From NCBI GenBank assembly GCA_036346405.1, contig CM070546.1, positions 109,932,826 through 109,996,825 of the forward strand: 64,000 nt of DNA. Reading direction: 5' to 3'. The position numbers and the translations under genes are program-made. This DNA comes from Phyllostachys edulis. Taxonomy: Eukaryota > Streptophyta > Magnoliopsida > Poales > Poaceae. This document shows positions 47,201 to 59,404 of the stretch, one piece after another; position 1 is the first letter of the stretch, and each line of letters opens with the position of its first letter. Below the pieces are notes generated by a model. It did not search any database and was not told the origin of the DNA. It saw nothing but the letters and a program-made list of their open reading frames with translations.

Positions 47201-48769
47201 TTAAATGGTCAATCGAGTAGTTGATCCTCTAGATGCATAATCTGTAGGTAAATCTTCATCCTCTAATACTGAGCCTAGGATTATCTAGTTGTGATTTAGG
47301 GTTCGTTGGATGAGCCCTTGTCACTTAGTAGTTTACGAGTTGATGTTGCTTAGTCATGCTTAGCTACCGGTAAGATTGGGTGGTTGTCGACTTAGTCGAT
47401 GACCTTGCTCACACAAAACTTATTATTATTACCCTATGTCTGGCACTTTGTGTTTTGTTACTTTGTAAAGTGTAAAACTGAAAATAAAATGTTTTAGACT
47501 TGGGCATATGGTTGATGGTGTGATTATCTGGTGTATGGTGGTATGCCTAAGTCAACAAGGACCGAACATCTTGGACACTGACCCAAGCACTTTTGCGTAC
47601 TAACCACATGAGAGGGATATGGGACCTCTCTTGACTTAGTACTTTGGCGTGTGTTAGCTCTGGGTCGCAGGAGGTTGTGTTGTGTTGAAAAAGGATTTAT
47701 TCCATGTGTGTGTTGGGCGTGACGGGATGCGTTTTGGTATTAAGTCTAAGTTCCCTACCCCGAGGAGCATCGATAAGTTCTCTCTCTGTCGATGACTCCG
47801 TCACAACGTATGGGGGTTTCCATTCCCATACGGGCGACTCGTAGTTAATACACAATATTGGAAATGTCTCCTAGGACTTAGCCTTGCCGGCATACCTTCG
47901 GAAGTGTGCTTAATCTAGTGGCAAAAGAGGAGGTTTGGTGTGTGGGTACATTGGTACACCCCTGCAGGGTATAAACTATTCGAATAGCCTCGTCCTAGGT
48001 CATGGACATGCTTGGTTAGGTCTCTACAAGAGTTAGACTCAACATTTTCATTAAAACTTGATTTCGGGTGGTACGAATGGGTAATTCGTGCTATGCTGTG
48101 GTGGCTGTTGGGAAGTCACCTATAGGATGTTAATTATGTTTATAAATGTTGTCTTGCTGTTATTTAATCAAATAAAAACAGATTTGTCAAATTGCCTTCA
48201 ATCTATTACATATTGCAAATGAAATATTGCTTTGTGCGTCAAATGAACCATATAACCTTCTCCTTTGATTCAGCTTGCATATAGCTATGTATAGGCTTGT
48301 TACTCGTAAGTCTTATGAGTACATTTTTGTACTCTGTTGCATTGCTTAATTGTTGCAAAGGAGGTTGACCCCCAAGGGGTTAACTATTGTGAGACCGACT
48401 TCGACTTTGCCTTCGACGACTAGCTTGGACGTTTCCAGTCGGTTGCCTTGTGGGTAATGGCAAACCGTTTGGCTTTTGTTTATCGCCATCTTATGGCTTA
48501 TGTTTTCGATGCTACTTTGGTTATATACTTGTCTTTTGGCCGGTCGGCCCTACTTTTGTAATATGAACTTGTATGTCTTTTATGTTGTAAACTTGTAGAC
48601 TTGGTAATGTATTGACTTGTGTATGGAATGGATGCTTAATTTTTGTATGGGGTATGTGTACTGTAATTCTGGGAAGTACATATATGTCAAGAGTCGAGAT
48701 ATTTGATTTGTAATGCTAGGACCAACTTGATGGTTAAGTATTACAAGTTAAATACCCCGGGTTCTCACA
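44245..48769 (+). repeat. 5' LTR of the chromovirus, 4.5 kb
   Basis: Complete LTR from TGTAACATCCC to CTCACA. It includes pyrimidine-rich segments around 45000-45800 and a conserved block, CCTGCAGGGTATAAACTATT (47961-47980), that recurs in the other LTRs. No gene is seen; short frames inside are compositional. Confidence 0.9.
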
Positions 48770-49552
48770 AAAGTTGGTATCATAGCCATACTGACCGTAG
48801 AAACCCCTAGCTTGGTCGTCTTTAGGATATTTTGAAAAACTTAGTTTCAAAATGACAAAGGGATTATGAAAACTTAAGTAAGTTCTCATATTTTACTCCT
48901 TACCTATCCTAGATTTCTCATCTTACCTTATTCTATATTGAGATTTGAAAAGTTGTTTCCTCTCATCTTTATTTCAAAAGATAGTTGTTACTGTTTAAAT
49001 TCGGTTTTGGGATTCAATGAGAGTTGTTAATATGAAGTGTTATCTGTCTTTTGGCAAAGATTAGACGCTTTTGGAGTTGGAATATTCATCTTGGAGCTTA
49101 GATACAAAATCTGGACAGTAAGCACAAATTTTGGACAGCAAGCACCTAGTTCTTCGTTAGGGCTAAAAATGAGAGAAAAATTCAACTAAAACTTATGAGA
49201 ATTGAAAGGGTAAGAGGTGATATTAGTTGGCTAGTTTCTAAAGCACCCCTAGATGGTTTTACCATGTTCTTTAGATGCGATGAGACTTGAGTTGTGTTCT
49301 GAAATTTTTCTTCTCAACCGATTACTCGTTCATTCAATACGAGTTAGTCGCATCGAGAAGTTGAATCTTATGTCTTATAAATTTTGTATTGGATCTTATG
49401 CCTTTTTGCAAATATTTGGAGTTCATTTCTTGCTAGTTATATGTTTGTATTTGGGTTAGGGTAATATCTCATTTCCCTAGTCGATAGCTTTTCTACTGCT
49501 ACCTTTCATCTCTAGTTTTCGGGTTTTTGTTGCTTACCCACTTCAATGAAAC

Positions 49553-50575
49553 ATGATGGCTGGAAGAACTCGTAGCAGCCAAGGTCAGCCAGCTGGTCAG
49601 GATGAGGAGCTCCTGCCTCCTCCGACCATGGCTGAGGTTCTCGCTCAGATTGAGCGAAACCGCATGGATCAGACAAGGATCTTAGAGGCAATTGCACGGA
49701 ATACCTCCAATGTTTCCGGTGCCTCCGGATCAGGGGGAGGTGGTGGTCATCATCAAAGGAGAGGACTCTTAGAGTTCCTTCACACGCAGCCACCCACCTT
49801 CTCGTGATCCGAAGATCCCCTCGACGCAGACGATTGGTTGCGTCTAGTCGAGCGGAAGCTCGATGTCGCTCAGTACCAAGAACAAGAGAAGGCACTATTC
49901 GCCTCCCATCAACTGGAAGGGACAGCACTTTCATGATGGGAAAACTTCCTCGCCACGCAGCCCGCGGACCAAACCATCACTTGGGAAGAGTTCCGTACTG
50001 CCTGCCGTCGGGCTCATGTTCCCGCCGGCTTGATGAAGCTCAAGAAGAAGGAGTTCTCGGCGCTCAAGCAAGGGCGCAAATCAGTTACTGAATACCTGCA
50101 TGAGTTCAACCATCTTTCTCGATACGCCCCTGAGGACGTGCCCACTGATGATGCCAAGCAGGAAAAGTTCATGGATGGCTTGTCTGAGGAGCTGTAGGAC
50201 AAGCTATCTATCGTCGACTTCCCCGACTTCCAGACCTTGGTCGATAAGGCCATTGTCGCCGAGCATAAGGGAAGAGCGCTAGGCGAGTCTTGCAAGCGCA
50301 AGTGGGAGGCCCAAAAAATCAGCAAGGGCCAATCTTCCCTGTTCTCGCGCCGGGCAAGCCCCAGTGTCCCATCCTCAGGCTCCACCACCACCGAGGTCAT
50401 CGGCATTTGTACCTCGCCCAACGCAGGCTGTGTCTCAACCACGTGCACCTACGGGACAGCAAGAAGGCCTCCACAATCCAGCTACTGAGGTCACTTGTTT
50501 CTTCTGCAACAACAAGGGGCATTATGCTAATTATTGCCCTAAGAAGACTGGAGCGGTCCCTCGTCCTAATGGATG
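49553..50575 (+). pseudogene. Chromovirus Gag, broken
   Basis: Starts at 49555 with MAGRTRSSQGQ. The order is MAEVLAQIERNRMDQ (N-terminal helix), then DADDWLRLVERKLD, FRTACRRAHVPAGLMKLKKK, SVTEYLHEFNHLSRYAP and EKFMDGLSEEL, the standard retrotransposon gag fold. A CCHC knuckle CFFCNNKGHYANYC (about 50498-50539) is in another frame. In-frame stops at 49805, about 49936 and about 50195 replace codons expected to be sense, consistent with C-to-T or G-to-A changes. It packages the RNA in active relatives. Confidence 0.88.
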
Positions 50576-50627
50576 ACGTAGGCAAGGAAATGGTCAAGAT
50601 CAGAAGGTTACTCAAAGGACCCAGAAC

Positions 50628-53600
50628 ATGGGCAACGGCCGAGTCAATCATATCTCCGCCGAGGAAGCGCAGGAGGCACCCGACGTCGTGTTGGGTACGC
50701 TTCTTGTCAACTCTCAGCCTGCTACCGTTTTGTTCAATTCCGGAGCTTCTCATTCTTTTATATCAAAGTCTTTTGCTGCACTTAGTGATCTTCAATTTGT
50801 TCCTTTGCATGTTCCTTTGATTATTCACTCTCCGGGGTCGGAAATGAGAGCTGAAAATGAATGTCGGGATGTTTCTATTAAGATTGGAGGAGTGGGATTT
50901 TTGGCAAATATTATCCTCCTCAATTCAGCGAGTTTGGATGTGATACTTGGTATGGATTGGCTGTCCCAACACTTGGGACAAATCGATTGTGCTAATAAAT
51001 TCATCACCCTCACAAGTTCATCCGGCGAGCAGGTTGGAATTTCTCCGAAGCTGCAAGGACCGCATCTTTGTGCACTTGAAGCGAAGCCAACTCTGGGGAT
51101 TCATGAAGTCGCAGTGGTATGTGACTTTGCTGATGTGTTTCCCGAAGAATTGCCTGGAATGCCTCCAGTCAGAGATATTAAATTCGTCATCGAGTTCTTT
51201 GCTGATGCTTGCCCGATTTCAAAGAGGCCATATCGGATGCCTCCAAATGAATTGGAGGAGTTGAAGAAGCAACTAGGTGAACTTCAAGAGAATGGTTTCA
51301 TCCACCCTAGCTCATCACCATGGGGCTGTCCTGCAATCTTTGTAAAGAAGAAAGACAAGACTCTACGCTTGTGTGTTGATTACCGTCCGCTGAATGTAGT
51401 GACGGTGAAGAACAAGTACCCGTTGCCTCGGATTGATGACCTTTTCGATCAATTGACCGGAGCTCGGGTATTCTCTAAGATTGATCTGATATTGGGCTAC
51501 CATCAAGTCCGAATCAGGCCTGAAGATATTCTGAAGACGGCTTTCTCTACTCGCTACGGACTGTACAAGTGTACAGCCATGTCTTTCGGCTTGACGAATG
51601 CTCCTGCTCTTTTCATGAATCTTATGAATATGGTATTCATAGAGTATTTGGACAAGTTTGTGGTGGTCTTCATTGATGATATCCTCATTTACTCGAAGAA
51701 TGATGAAAAGCATGCTGAGCACCTGAAGCTAGTGTTGGGAAAACTGCGCGAACATCAACTCTATGCGAAGTTCAGCAAGTGCGAGTTTTGGTTGAAGGAA
51801 GTGTCATTCTTGGGCCATGTTCTTTTAGTGGAAGGCATAGCCATAGATTCTGGCAAGGTCAGTGATGTGCTTTCATGGGATCAGCCCAAGTCGGTGACCG
51901 GCGTGAGGAGTTTTCTCGGTTTAGCGGGATACTGTCGTCGCTTTATTGAGAATTTCTCCAAGATTGCGAAGCCGATGACTGAATTGCTCAAGAATAAAAA
52001 AAAGTATGTGTGGTCCGCTAATTGTGAGAAGAGCTTTCAAGAACTCAAGAAAAGGTTGACCACAGCTCCAATTCTTGTTCTTCCCGATGTCCACCGAAGC
52101 TTCGATATTTATTGCGATGCTTCTCATCAAGGACTCGGTTGTGTTCTTATGCAAGAGGGCAAGGTAGTGGCTTATGCATCAAGACAATTGAGACCTCATG
52201 AGCTCAATTATCTGACCCATGACTTGGAATTAGCTGCAGTGGTCCATGAACTGAAGATTTGGCGGCATTATCTCATCGGTAATCGTTGCGAAGTGTATTC
52301 AGATCACAAAAGTTTGAAGTATTTGTTCACCTAACCAGATCTGAACCTTAGGCAAAGAAGACGGTTGGAATTGATTAAAGATTATGATATGGGTCTCCAA
52401 TACCATCCGAGCAAGGCTAATGTTGTTGCCGACGCACTCAGTCGGAAGGTTTATTGCAACACCGTGATGCTCAAGGAGCAGCAGCCCGCCCTTCATGAAG
52501 AATTTCAGCGGCTCAACTTGGGAGTGGTTAAGCATGGTTTCCTCGCTGCCTTGATTGTGCAACCAACCTTAGGAGATCAGATTAAGGCTGCTCAACAATC
52601 AGATAAAGGTGTGAGTCAAATCAAGCAAAATATCAAGAGCGGAGCAGCCAAGTGTTTCTCAGAAGATGACAATGGTGTTGTATGGTTCGGAAAGCGCCTT
52701 GTTGTTCCAAAGGATATGGATTTGTGGAATGTCATCCTCTGCGAAGCCCATGATTCTCCTTTATCCATTCATCCCGGGGCTACAAAAATGTATCAAGATC
52801 TCCGTCAGAGATTCTGGTGGACCCGAATGAAGCGAGAAATCGCAAAGTTTGTTGCCGAGTGTGACGTATGTCGTCGTGTGAAGGCCGAACAGCAACGTCC
52901 AGCGGGTCTCCTACAACCTTTGCCCGTACCTGAGTGGAAGTGGGATTCGATCGGTATGGATTTCATCACCGGTCTGCCTCGTACCTCTAAGGGAAATGAT
53001 GCCATATGGGTTGTCATTGATCGACTAACTAAAGTGGCACATTTCATACCAGTGCGAACCAGTCTTCGTGTGGGTCTATTGGCAGAACTCTACGTATCCC
53101 GCATTGTGAGTTTGCATGGGATACCGAAGACGATCATTTTTTTATCGTGGTTCACTCTTTACCTCCCGGTTTTGGCATAGTTTGCAAGAGGCTATGGGAA
53201 CTCGTCTTTCTTTCAGCACAACATATCATCCTCAAACTGATGGTCAGACTGAAAGAGTCAATCAAGTATTGGAAGACATGCTCCGTGCTTGTGTTCTCTC
53301 CTACGGGAAAAACTGGGAAAAATGCTTGCCGTTCGCTGAATTCTTCTACAACAACAGCTTTCAAGCTAGTATGGGCATGGCACCGTTTGAAGCCTTATAT
53401 GGGAGAAAATGTAGAACCCCATTGAATTGGTCAGAAACCGGTGAAAGACCATTCTTTGGCCCAGACTCAATCAATGAAGCCGAAAGTCAAGTTCAGTTGA
53501 TTCGGGACCGACTGCGCACAGTTCAATCAAGGCAAAAGACCTATGCGGATCGTCGTCGCCGTGAGTTGAGCTTTGAGCCCAATGAATTTGTTTATCTCAA

Positions 53601-54000
53601 AGTCTCTCCTCTAAAGGGTCATCAACGTTTTGGCGTCAAAGGCAAATTAGCTCCTCGATATGTCGGTCCTTACCGCATCATTGAGAAGAAAGGAGCTGTT
53701 GCCTACAAGTTGGAATTGCCCGCTGCACTTGAGGGAGTACACGATGTCTTCCACGTGTCCCAATTGAAGAAGTGCCTTCGCATTCCAACCGAGGAAGCTC
53801 CATTGGAAAGTCTCGATGTACAAGAAGACTTGACCTACAAGGAGCGCCCTTTTCGCATCCTTGAAGAAGCTGAACGAAGAACAAGGAATCGTGCCATCAA
53901 GTTCCTTAAGGTTCAGTGCACAAATCATACCGAGGATGAAGCAACTTGGGAAAGGGAAGATCGCCTGCGGGCGGACTACCCATCTTTCTTTACCGAGTAG
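50628..54000 (+). pseudogene. Chromovirus Pol: protease, RT, RNase H, integrase, chromodomain-like end; inactivated
   Basis: Open from 50628 to TAA 52332. Protease reads VLFNSGASHSFIS: the catalytic Asp is Asn (codon 50736-50738). RT has LCVDYRPLNVVTVKNKYPLP, KIDLILGYHQVRI and the catalytic VVVFIDDILIYSK (about 51661-51700). RNase H includes FDIYCDASHQGLGCVL and ends at the TAA, where Gln is expected. Integrase resumes at 52338: HPGATKMYQDLRQRFWW with CDVCRRVKAEQQRP (zinc site) and SIGMDFITGLPR. A T-run at 53137-53143 causes a frameshift and the second catalytic Asp is lost; then YHPQTDGQTERVNQVLEDML. The C-terminus (NHTEDEATWERED) resembles the chromodomain tail used in target choice. Stop 53998-54000. 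Confidence 0.93.
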
Positions 54001-54040
54001 ACGGAATCTCGGGACGAGATTCTTGTAAGGGGGGAGGTTT

Positions 54041-56924
54041 TGTAACATCCCAAATAATAGTTTGTGTTTCAAATGTATAAAAAAAAGGATAAATTAAAAC
54101 TTTTGATGCCTCATGATGTCATTTGAAATTTTCTGGAAATTTTCCCCTAGGGTTTCCTAGTTTCAAAGATCAATGTTTCATTCGATGGAAGCATAATCTT
54201 TGAAAACCCTTTAATCAAATCTTGTGATCATTCTCTGAAAATATTTTTCCTAGCATCTAGATCACCCTAGTGACCCCTCTGAAAAATCTCATAATTTTTA
54301 GAAATTATTTGCTATTTCTTAAGGGCTAGTCAAACCTATTAGTTCCCTGGTCAAACCTCTAGACCAGCAGCTTGTGAATTTTCTAGAACGAAATTAGTTG
54401 CATGAAAATTTCTAGAAAAATTACACAAAGTTTTCCTCAGATGCAGAAAGATTCCATAAAAATTTTAGAAATTTTCGAGCTCCGGAGCTATCTTTAAAAA
54501 TTCCCCAAATCACCTCAGCCTTATTTTTCCCAAAAATCAGTTTTCACTGTTGGACTGACTCGAACCGGACTCACATCCGACCCAAGCCTCTTGACTCAGT
54601 CCAACCAACTAACCGCGCCGATTGTGAGCCATCCGATGGGAACTCAATGGACCAGATCGCGTAACCCTTCGGCCAGGTTCGAACGAACGCGCTCAACGCC
54701 AACCGTCCGATCTTGATCTAACAGTCGAAATCATTCCACTCGTTACTCTCTGACTCAGCCCGTTCGCTCACTGACGGGTGGGCCCTCTCCGCTGCATCGT
54801 CGTCAAGCTCGCGCTGGCGCTCACGCCGAGCTCGCTCGCCACGCGCCCGTGAGCTCCTGAGCTGCGCCATTGACGCCGTGAGCCACCGCCTCTTTCGGCC
54901 AACCCCGGGGTTTCGCCTGCTAACGCCGCTTCCTTCCTTGCTGTTGGAGTCCTATATCTCTCTCTCCATTGCCCGGTAGAGCTCATTCCTCCTCTCGGTA
55001 GCTTTTCTTGAAAACTGATTTTCAAACGGTCATAACTTTTGCATAGAATATCCAAATCAATTGATTCTTATTGATAAATTCACCTAAAATCATGCTCTAC
55101 CTTCTGTGAATTTTTCATGATTTTTGAATGAATTTGATTTTTTTGGGTATTTTCGGTATTATTCGTTCTTATTGTGCTTTCGATTCTTTCGCTAGGTTCC
55201 GGCGAATTTATTGAATGCGCGAGTGATCCTTTGCAGCAAGAAAGTTATCTCCAGCAAGGTAAGCTATTGTTTTCCATTTTATCATGTTGATCCCATTAAT
55301 TTCAAAGTCTAATATCTTGATTGTAAAGTGTATGTATGCATACTCTATTTTGTTGTTAAATGGTCAATCGAGTAGTTGATCCTCTAGATGCATAATCTGT
55401 AGGTAAATGGTCATCCTCTACTACTAAGCCTAGGATTATCTCGCTGTGATTTAGGGTTCGTTGGATGAGCTCTTGTCACTTAGTAGTTTACAAGTTGATG
55501 TTGCTTAGTCATGCTTAGCTACCGGTAGGATTGGGCGGTTGTCGACTTAGTCGATGACCTTGCTCACACAAAACTTATTATTATTACCCTATGTCCAGCA
55601 CTTTGTGCTTTGTTATTTTGTAAAGTGTAAAACTAAAAATAAAATATTTTAGACTTGGGCATATGGTTGATGGTGTGATTATCTGGTGTGTGGTGGTATG
55701 CCTAAGTCAACAAGGACTGAACATCTTGGAGACTGACCCAAGCACTTTTGCGTACTAACCACATGAGAGGGATATGGGACCTCTCTTGACTTAGTACTTT
55801 GGCGTGTGTTAGCTCCGGGTCGTAGGAGGTTGTGTTGTGTTGAAAAAGGATTTATTCCATGTGTGTGTTGGGCGTGACGGGATGGGTTTTGGTATTAAGT
55901 CCAAGTTCCCTAGCCTGAGGAGCATCGATAAGTTCTCTCTCTGCCGATGACTCCGTCACAACATATGGGGGTTTCCATTCCCATACGGGCGACTCGTAGT
56001 TAATACACAATATTGGAAATGTCTCGTAGGACTTAGCCTTGCCGGCATACCTTCAGAAGTGTGCTTAATCTAGTGGCAAAAGAGGCGGTCTGGCGTGTGG
56101 GTACATTGGTACACCCCTGCAGGGTATAAACTATTCGAATAGCCTCGTCCTAGGTCATGGACACGCTTGGTTAGGTCTCTACAAGAGTTAGACTCAACAT
56201 TTTCGTTAAAACTTGATTTCGGGTGGTACGAATGGGTAATTCGTGCTATGTTGTGGTGGCTGTTGGGAAGTCACCTATAGGATGTTAATTATGTTTATAA
56301 ATGTTGTCTCACTGTTATTTAATCAAATAAAAATAGATTTGTCAAATTGCCTTCAATCTATTACATATTGCAAATGAAATATTGCTTTGTGCGTCAAATG
56401 AACCATATAACCTTCTCTTTTGATTCAGCTTGCATATAGCTATGTATATGCTTGTTACTCGTAAGTCTTGCGATTACATTTTTGTACTCAGTTGCATTGC
56501 TTAATTGTTGCAGAGGAGGTTGACCCCCAAGGGGTTAACTATTGTGAGACCGACTTCGACTTTGCCTTCGACGACTAGCTTGGACGTTTCCAGTCGGTTG
56601 CCTTGTGGGTAATGGCAAATCGTTTGGCTTTTATTTATCGCCATCTTATGGCTTATGTTTCCGCTGCTACTTTGGTTATATACTTGTCTTTTGGCCGGTC
56701 GGCCCTACTTTTGTAATATGAACTTGTATGTTCTTTATGTTGTAAACTTGTAGACTTGGTAATGTATTGACTTGTGTATGGAATGGATGCTTAATTTTTG
56801 TATGGGGTATGTGTCTTTGCAATGCAGGAAGTACATATCGCCGAGAAGTCGAGATATTTGATTTGTAATGCTAGGACCAACTTGATGGTTAAGTATTACA
56901 AGTTAAATACTCCTGGTTCTCACA
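54041..56924 (+). repeat. 3' LTR of the chromovirus with 1.64-kb internal deletion
   Basis: Matches the 5' LTR closely on both sides of a junction near 55005, where sequence equivalent to about 45209 passes directly into sequence equivalent to about 46850. The length is 2884 bp against 4525 bp in the partner. Confidence 0.9.
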
Positions 56925-56998
56925 TGATTCAAAATGTCATGTAGGCTCATGAAATACATATAATTTCCATTTATTTAAAATGAGGCTGTTACAACCAT

Positions 56999-59404
56999 CG
57001 ACCAGATACGCCCTCCGACCACAAAGAAGGAAGTCCAGAAACTAACCGGTTGTATTGCAGCGCTAAGTCATTTCATAGCACAGTTTGGTGAAAAACGACT
57101 ACATTTCTTTGAACTTCTCCGAAAGCATAGAAGTTTTGAGTGGACTAAAGAAGCAAACAATGCCTTTGAAGAGCTTAAAAAAATACCTTACGAGTACCCC
57201 GATCTTAGTATCTCCGAGATCAAGAGAAACCTTGTTGATATATGTGGCTGCAACGCTGGCAGTACTAGTCGTTGAGCATGAGAACATCCAATGACCGGTA
57301 TATTACGTAAGCGAATTCTTACATAGACCAAAGGAAAGATACCCACATATACAAAAGTTGCTCTATGGTCTCCTTATGGCTTCAAGGAAACTAAGCCATT
57401 ACTTTTAAGGCCCACAAGGTGGTTGTATCGACCGGATATCCCCTTGGTCAAGTTCTTAGAAACAGGGAATCATCAGGACGAATAGCAAAATGGCCAGTTG
57501 AGCTTGGGGCATTTGACGTCCATTTCATCTCACGAACAGCAATCAAATACCAGGCAATAGTAGAATTTATTACCGAGTGGACAAACCCTGAACCCACCCA
57601 AGGGCTCGAATACGAGCACCACGACGAGTAGACAATGTACTTTGATGGCTCCTTGATGTTAAAAGGCTCGGGGCTCGGAGTTGTCTTGATATCCCCTACG
57701 GGAGAACACATCAAATACGTCATTCAGCTAAACTTTTCTGTTACAAACAATGTGGCAGAATACGAAGATTTACTAGCAAGACTCCGAGCAGCTAAAGTGC
57801 TCGGGATTCGCAAATTACTAGTGAAAGATGATTCTCAACTAGTAGCGAATTAAGTCAGGAAAGAGTATCAATGCTCGAGTTCCAAGATGTCATCTTATTT
57901 GACAAAAGTACGGAAACTCGAAAAATACTTCTTCGGTTTTTAGATCCAACATATTCCTAAAATTGAAAACTTTCTGCCAGACCAGTTGGCATGGATGGCC
58001 TCTACAAGGTCACCTGTCCCGCCCAGAGTTTTTCTCGAGCAACTCGATTCACCCTTGGTGGTCGAGTATTCCGAGGACACAGATGTTCCACTAGATGTCA
58101 TACAAATCGATCATGCGAACATGGATGCTCCATAGGAGGTCGATGAACTCGATTCCAGTAGAGATTGGATGATGTCGATCTACAATTATCTTCAGCATGA
58201 CATTATTCCTGGAGATGATGTAGAGGCTGATCGTATAGCTCGAAAAGCCAAATCATACACTCTGATCGAAAGTACCCTTTATAAACGGGGATCTCATGCA
58301 GTGTTGATGAGATGCATATCTCAAACAGATGGGATTAAGTTGCTAACTGATATTCGTGGAGGAGTCTGAGGAGCACATCATTCCTACAGAACGCTGGTCG
58401 CTAAAGCCTTCAGGCAAGGATAATACTGGCCAACTACCCTTCATGATGTAAAAGAGCTCGTGATGAAGTGTGTACAATGTCAATTTCATAGTCGACAAGT
58501 ACATCAGCCGGCACAAGCTTTGTAAATAATACCTCTTTCTTGGTCTTTTGCAACCTAGGGACTAAACATTCTGGGACCTTTCCCAAGAGCACCCGGGGGC
58601 TTCAAATTCTTTTTTGACATGATTGACACATTCACAAAATGGATATAAGCCGAGCCAGTTGTTAAAACAACAACTGAAGCTGCTAAAAGGTTCCTCACAA
58701 AAAACATGATCACACGATTTGGTATACCATGTCGTATAATCATAAACAATGGTACCCAGTTCTCTAGCGGAATTTTTTTAGGAATTCTGTGGGGATCTAG
58801 GTATCAAGATACATTTTGCTTCTATTGCTCATCCGCAGAGCAATAGAGAAGTTGAGGGAGCTAATGGTATCATAATGCAAGGAGTGAAACGCCGAGTGTT
58901 CGACCAGTTAACAAAACGTTCAAGAGCTTGGGTTCAAGAGCTTCTTTCCGTATTATGGGCCATTCGAACCACGATCAGTTGTGTGACCGGTGAAACGCCA
59001 TTTTTTCTGGTTTGCAGTGCTGAAGCCATGCTTCCTCCAGAATTGAAAATCGGCTCTGCTCGAATAGATTGTTTCAACGAAAATGATCAAGAAGAATGAA
59101 GACTCGACGATATCAATTTCCTTGAAGAACAGCGGAACCAAGCCCTAGTACGATCAGTGGTTTACCAAAAAGCCATGCGAAGGTATTACAATCATAAAGT
59201 GCAACCTCGTAGCCTAGCTGTAGGTGATCTGGTTCTCAGAAAAATTCAGAGCCAGGCTAATTGCAATAAACTTTCTCCCAAATGGGAAGATCCATACACT
59301 GTGGTCAAAGTCACCAGACCTAGTTTGGTACGACTAGCTATGTCAAACGGACGTGTTTTATCAAATTCTTGGAATATTGACCAATTGCGTAAGTTCTTTG
59401 TATA
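56999..59404 (+). pseudogene. Outer Gypsy RNase H, second RNase H and integrase, broken
   Basis: Continues the RT cut at 35257: RPPTTKKEVQKLTG, then the RT-associated RNase H with frameshifts (EELKK, LTSTPILVSPRSRETLLIY). A second, archaeal-type RNase H begins YFDGSLMLKGSGLGVVLISP (57635) with NNVAEYEDLLARLRAAKVLG. Integrase follows: HHSYRTLVAKAFRQG and CVQCQFHSRQVH (zinc site, 58375-58505), FDMIDTFTKW (first Asp), INNGTQF where the second Asp is Asn (codon 58745-58747), and REVEGANGI (Glu). The C-terminal part (YYNHKVQPRSLAVGDLVLRK) ends at 59402-59404. Two RNase H domains favour the Tat lineage. Confidence 0.85.

Larger units (their letters stand above)
44245..56924 (+). mobile_element. Tekay/Del-type chromovirus (Gypsy), 12.7 kb
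   Basis: Flanked by exact TGATT at 44240-44244 and 56925-56929. LTRs 44245-48769 and 54041-56924 both begin TGTAACATCCCAAA and end GGTTCTCACA. The primer-binding site TTGGTATCATAGCC (48774-48787) is one or two changes from the initiator-Met complement; the polypurine tract AAGGGGGGAGG is at 54028-54038. One gag-pol (49555-54000) ends in a chromodomain-like tail. The right LTR lacks 1.64 kb present in the left one. It is inserted in the - strand solo LTR and is the youngest large insertion here by nesting order. Confidence 0.93.
35258..56993 (-). mobile_element. Nested insertion; outer layer is a solo LTR on the - strand, itself interrupted twice
   Basis: Flanks are GCCAT (35253-35257) and ACCAT (56994-56998), four of five equal. 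On the - strand it begins TGTAACAGCCTCA (56993) and ends GGTCCCCACA (35258), valid TG...CA ends. Pieces attributed to it are 56993-56930, 44244-about 43079 and 35758-35258, about 1.7 kb in all. The last piece reads as an LTR 3' half (T-rich block, then a unique tail). It also carries a 16-bp tandem pair (35598-35629). No internal retrotransposon genes belong to it, hence solo LTR. The piece boundaries near 35758 and 43079 are less certain than the outer ends. Confidence 0.62.
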
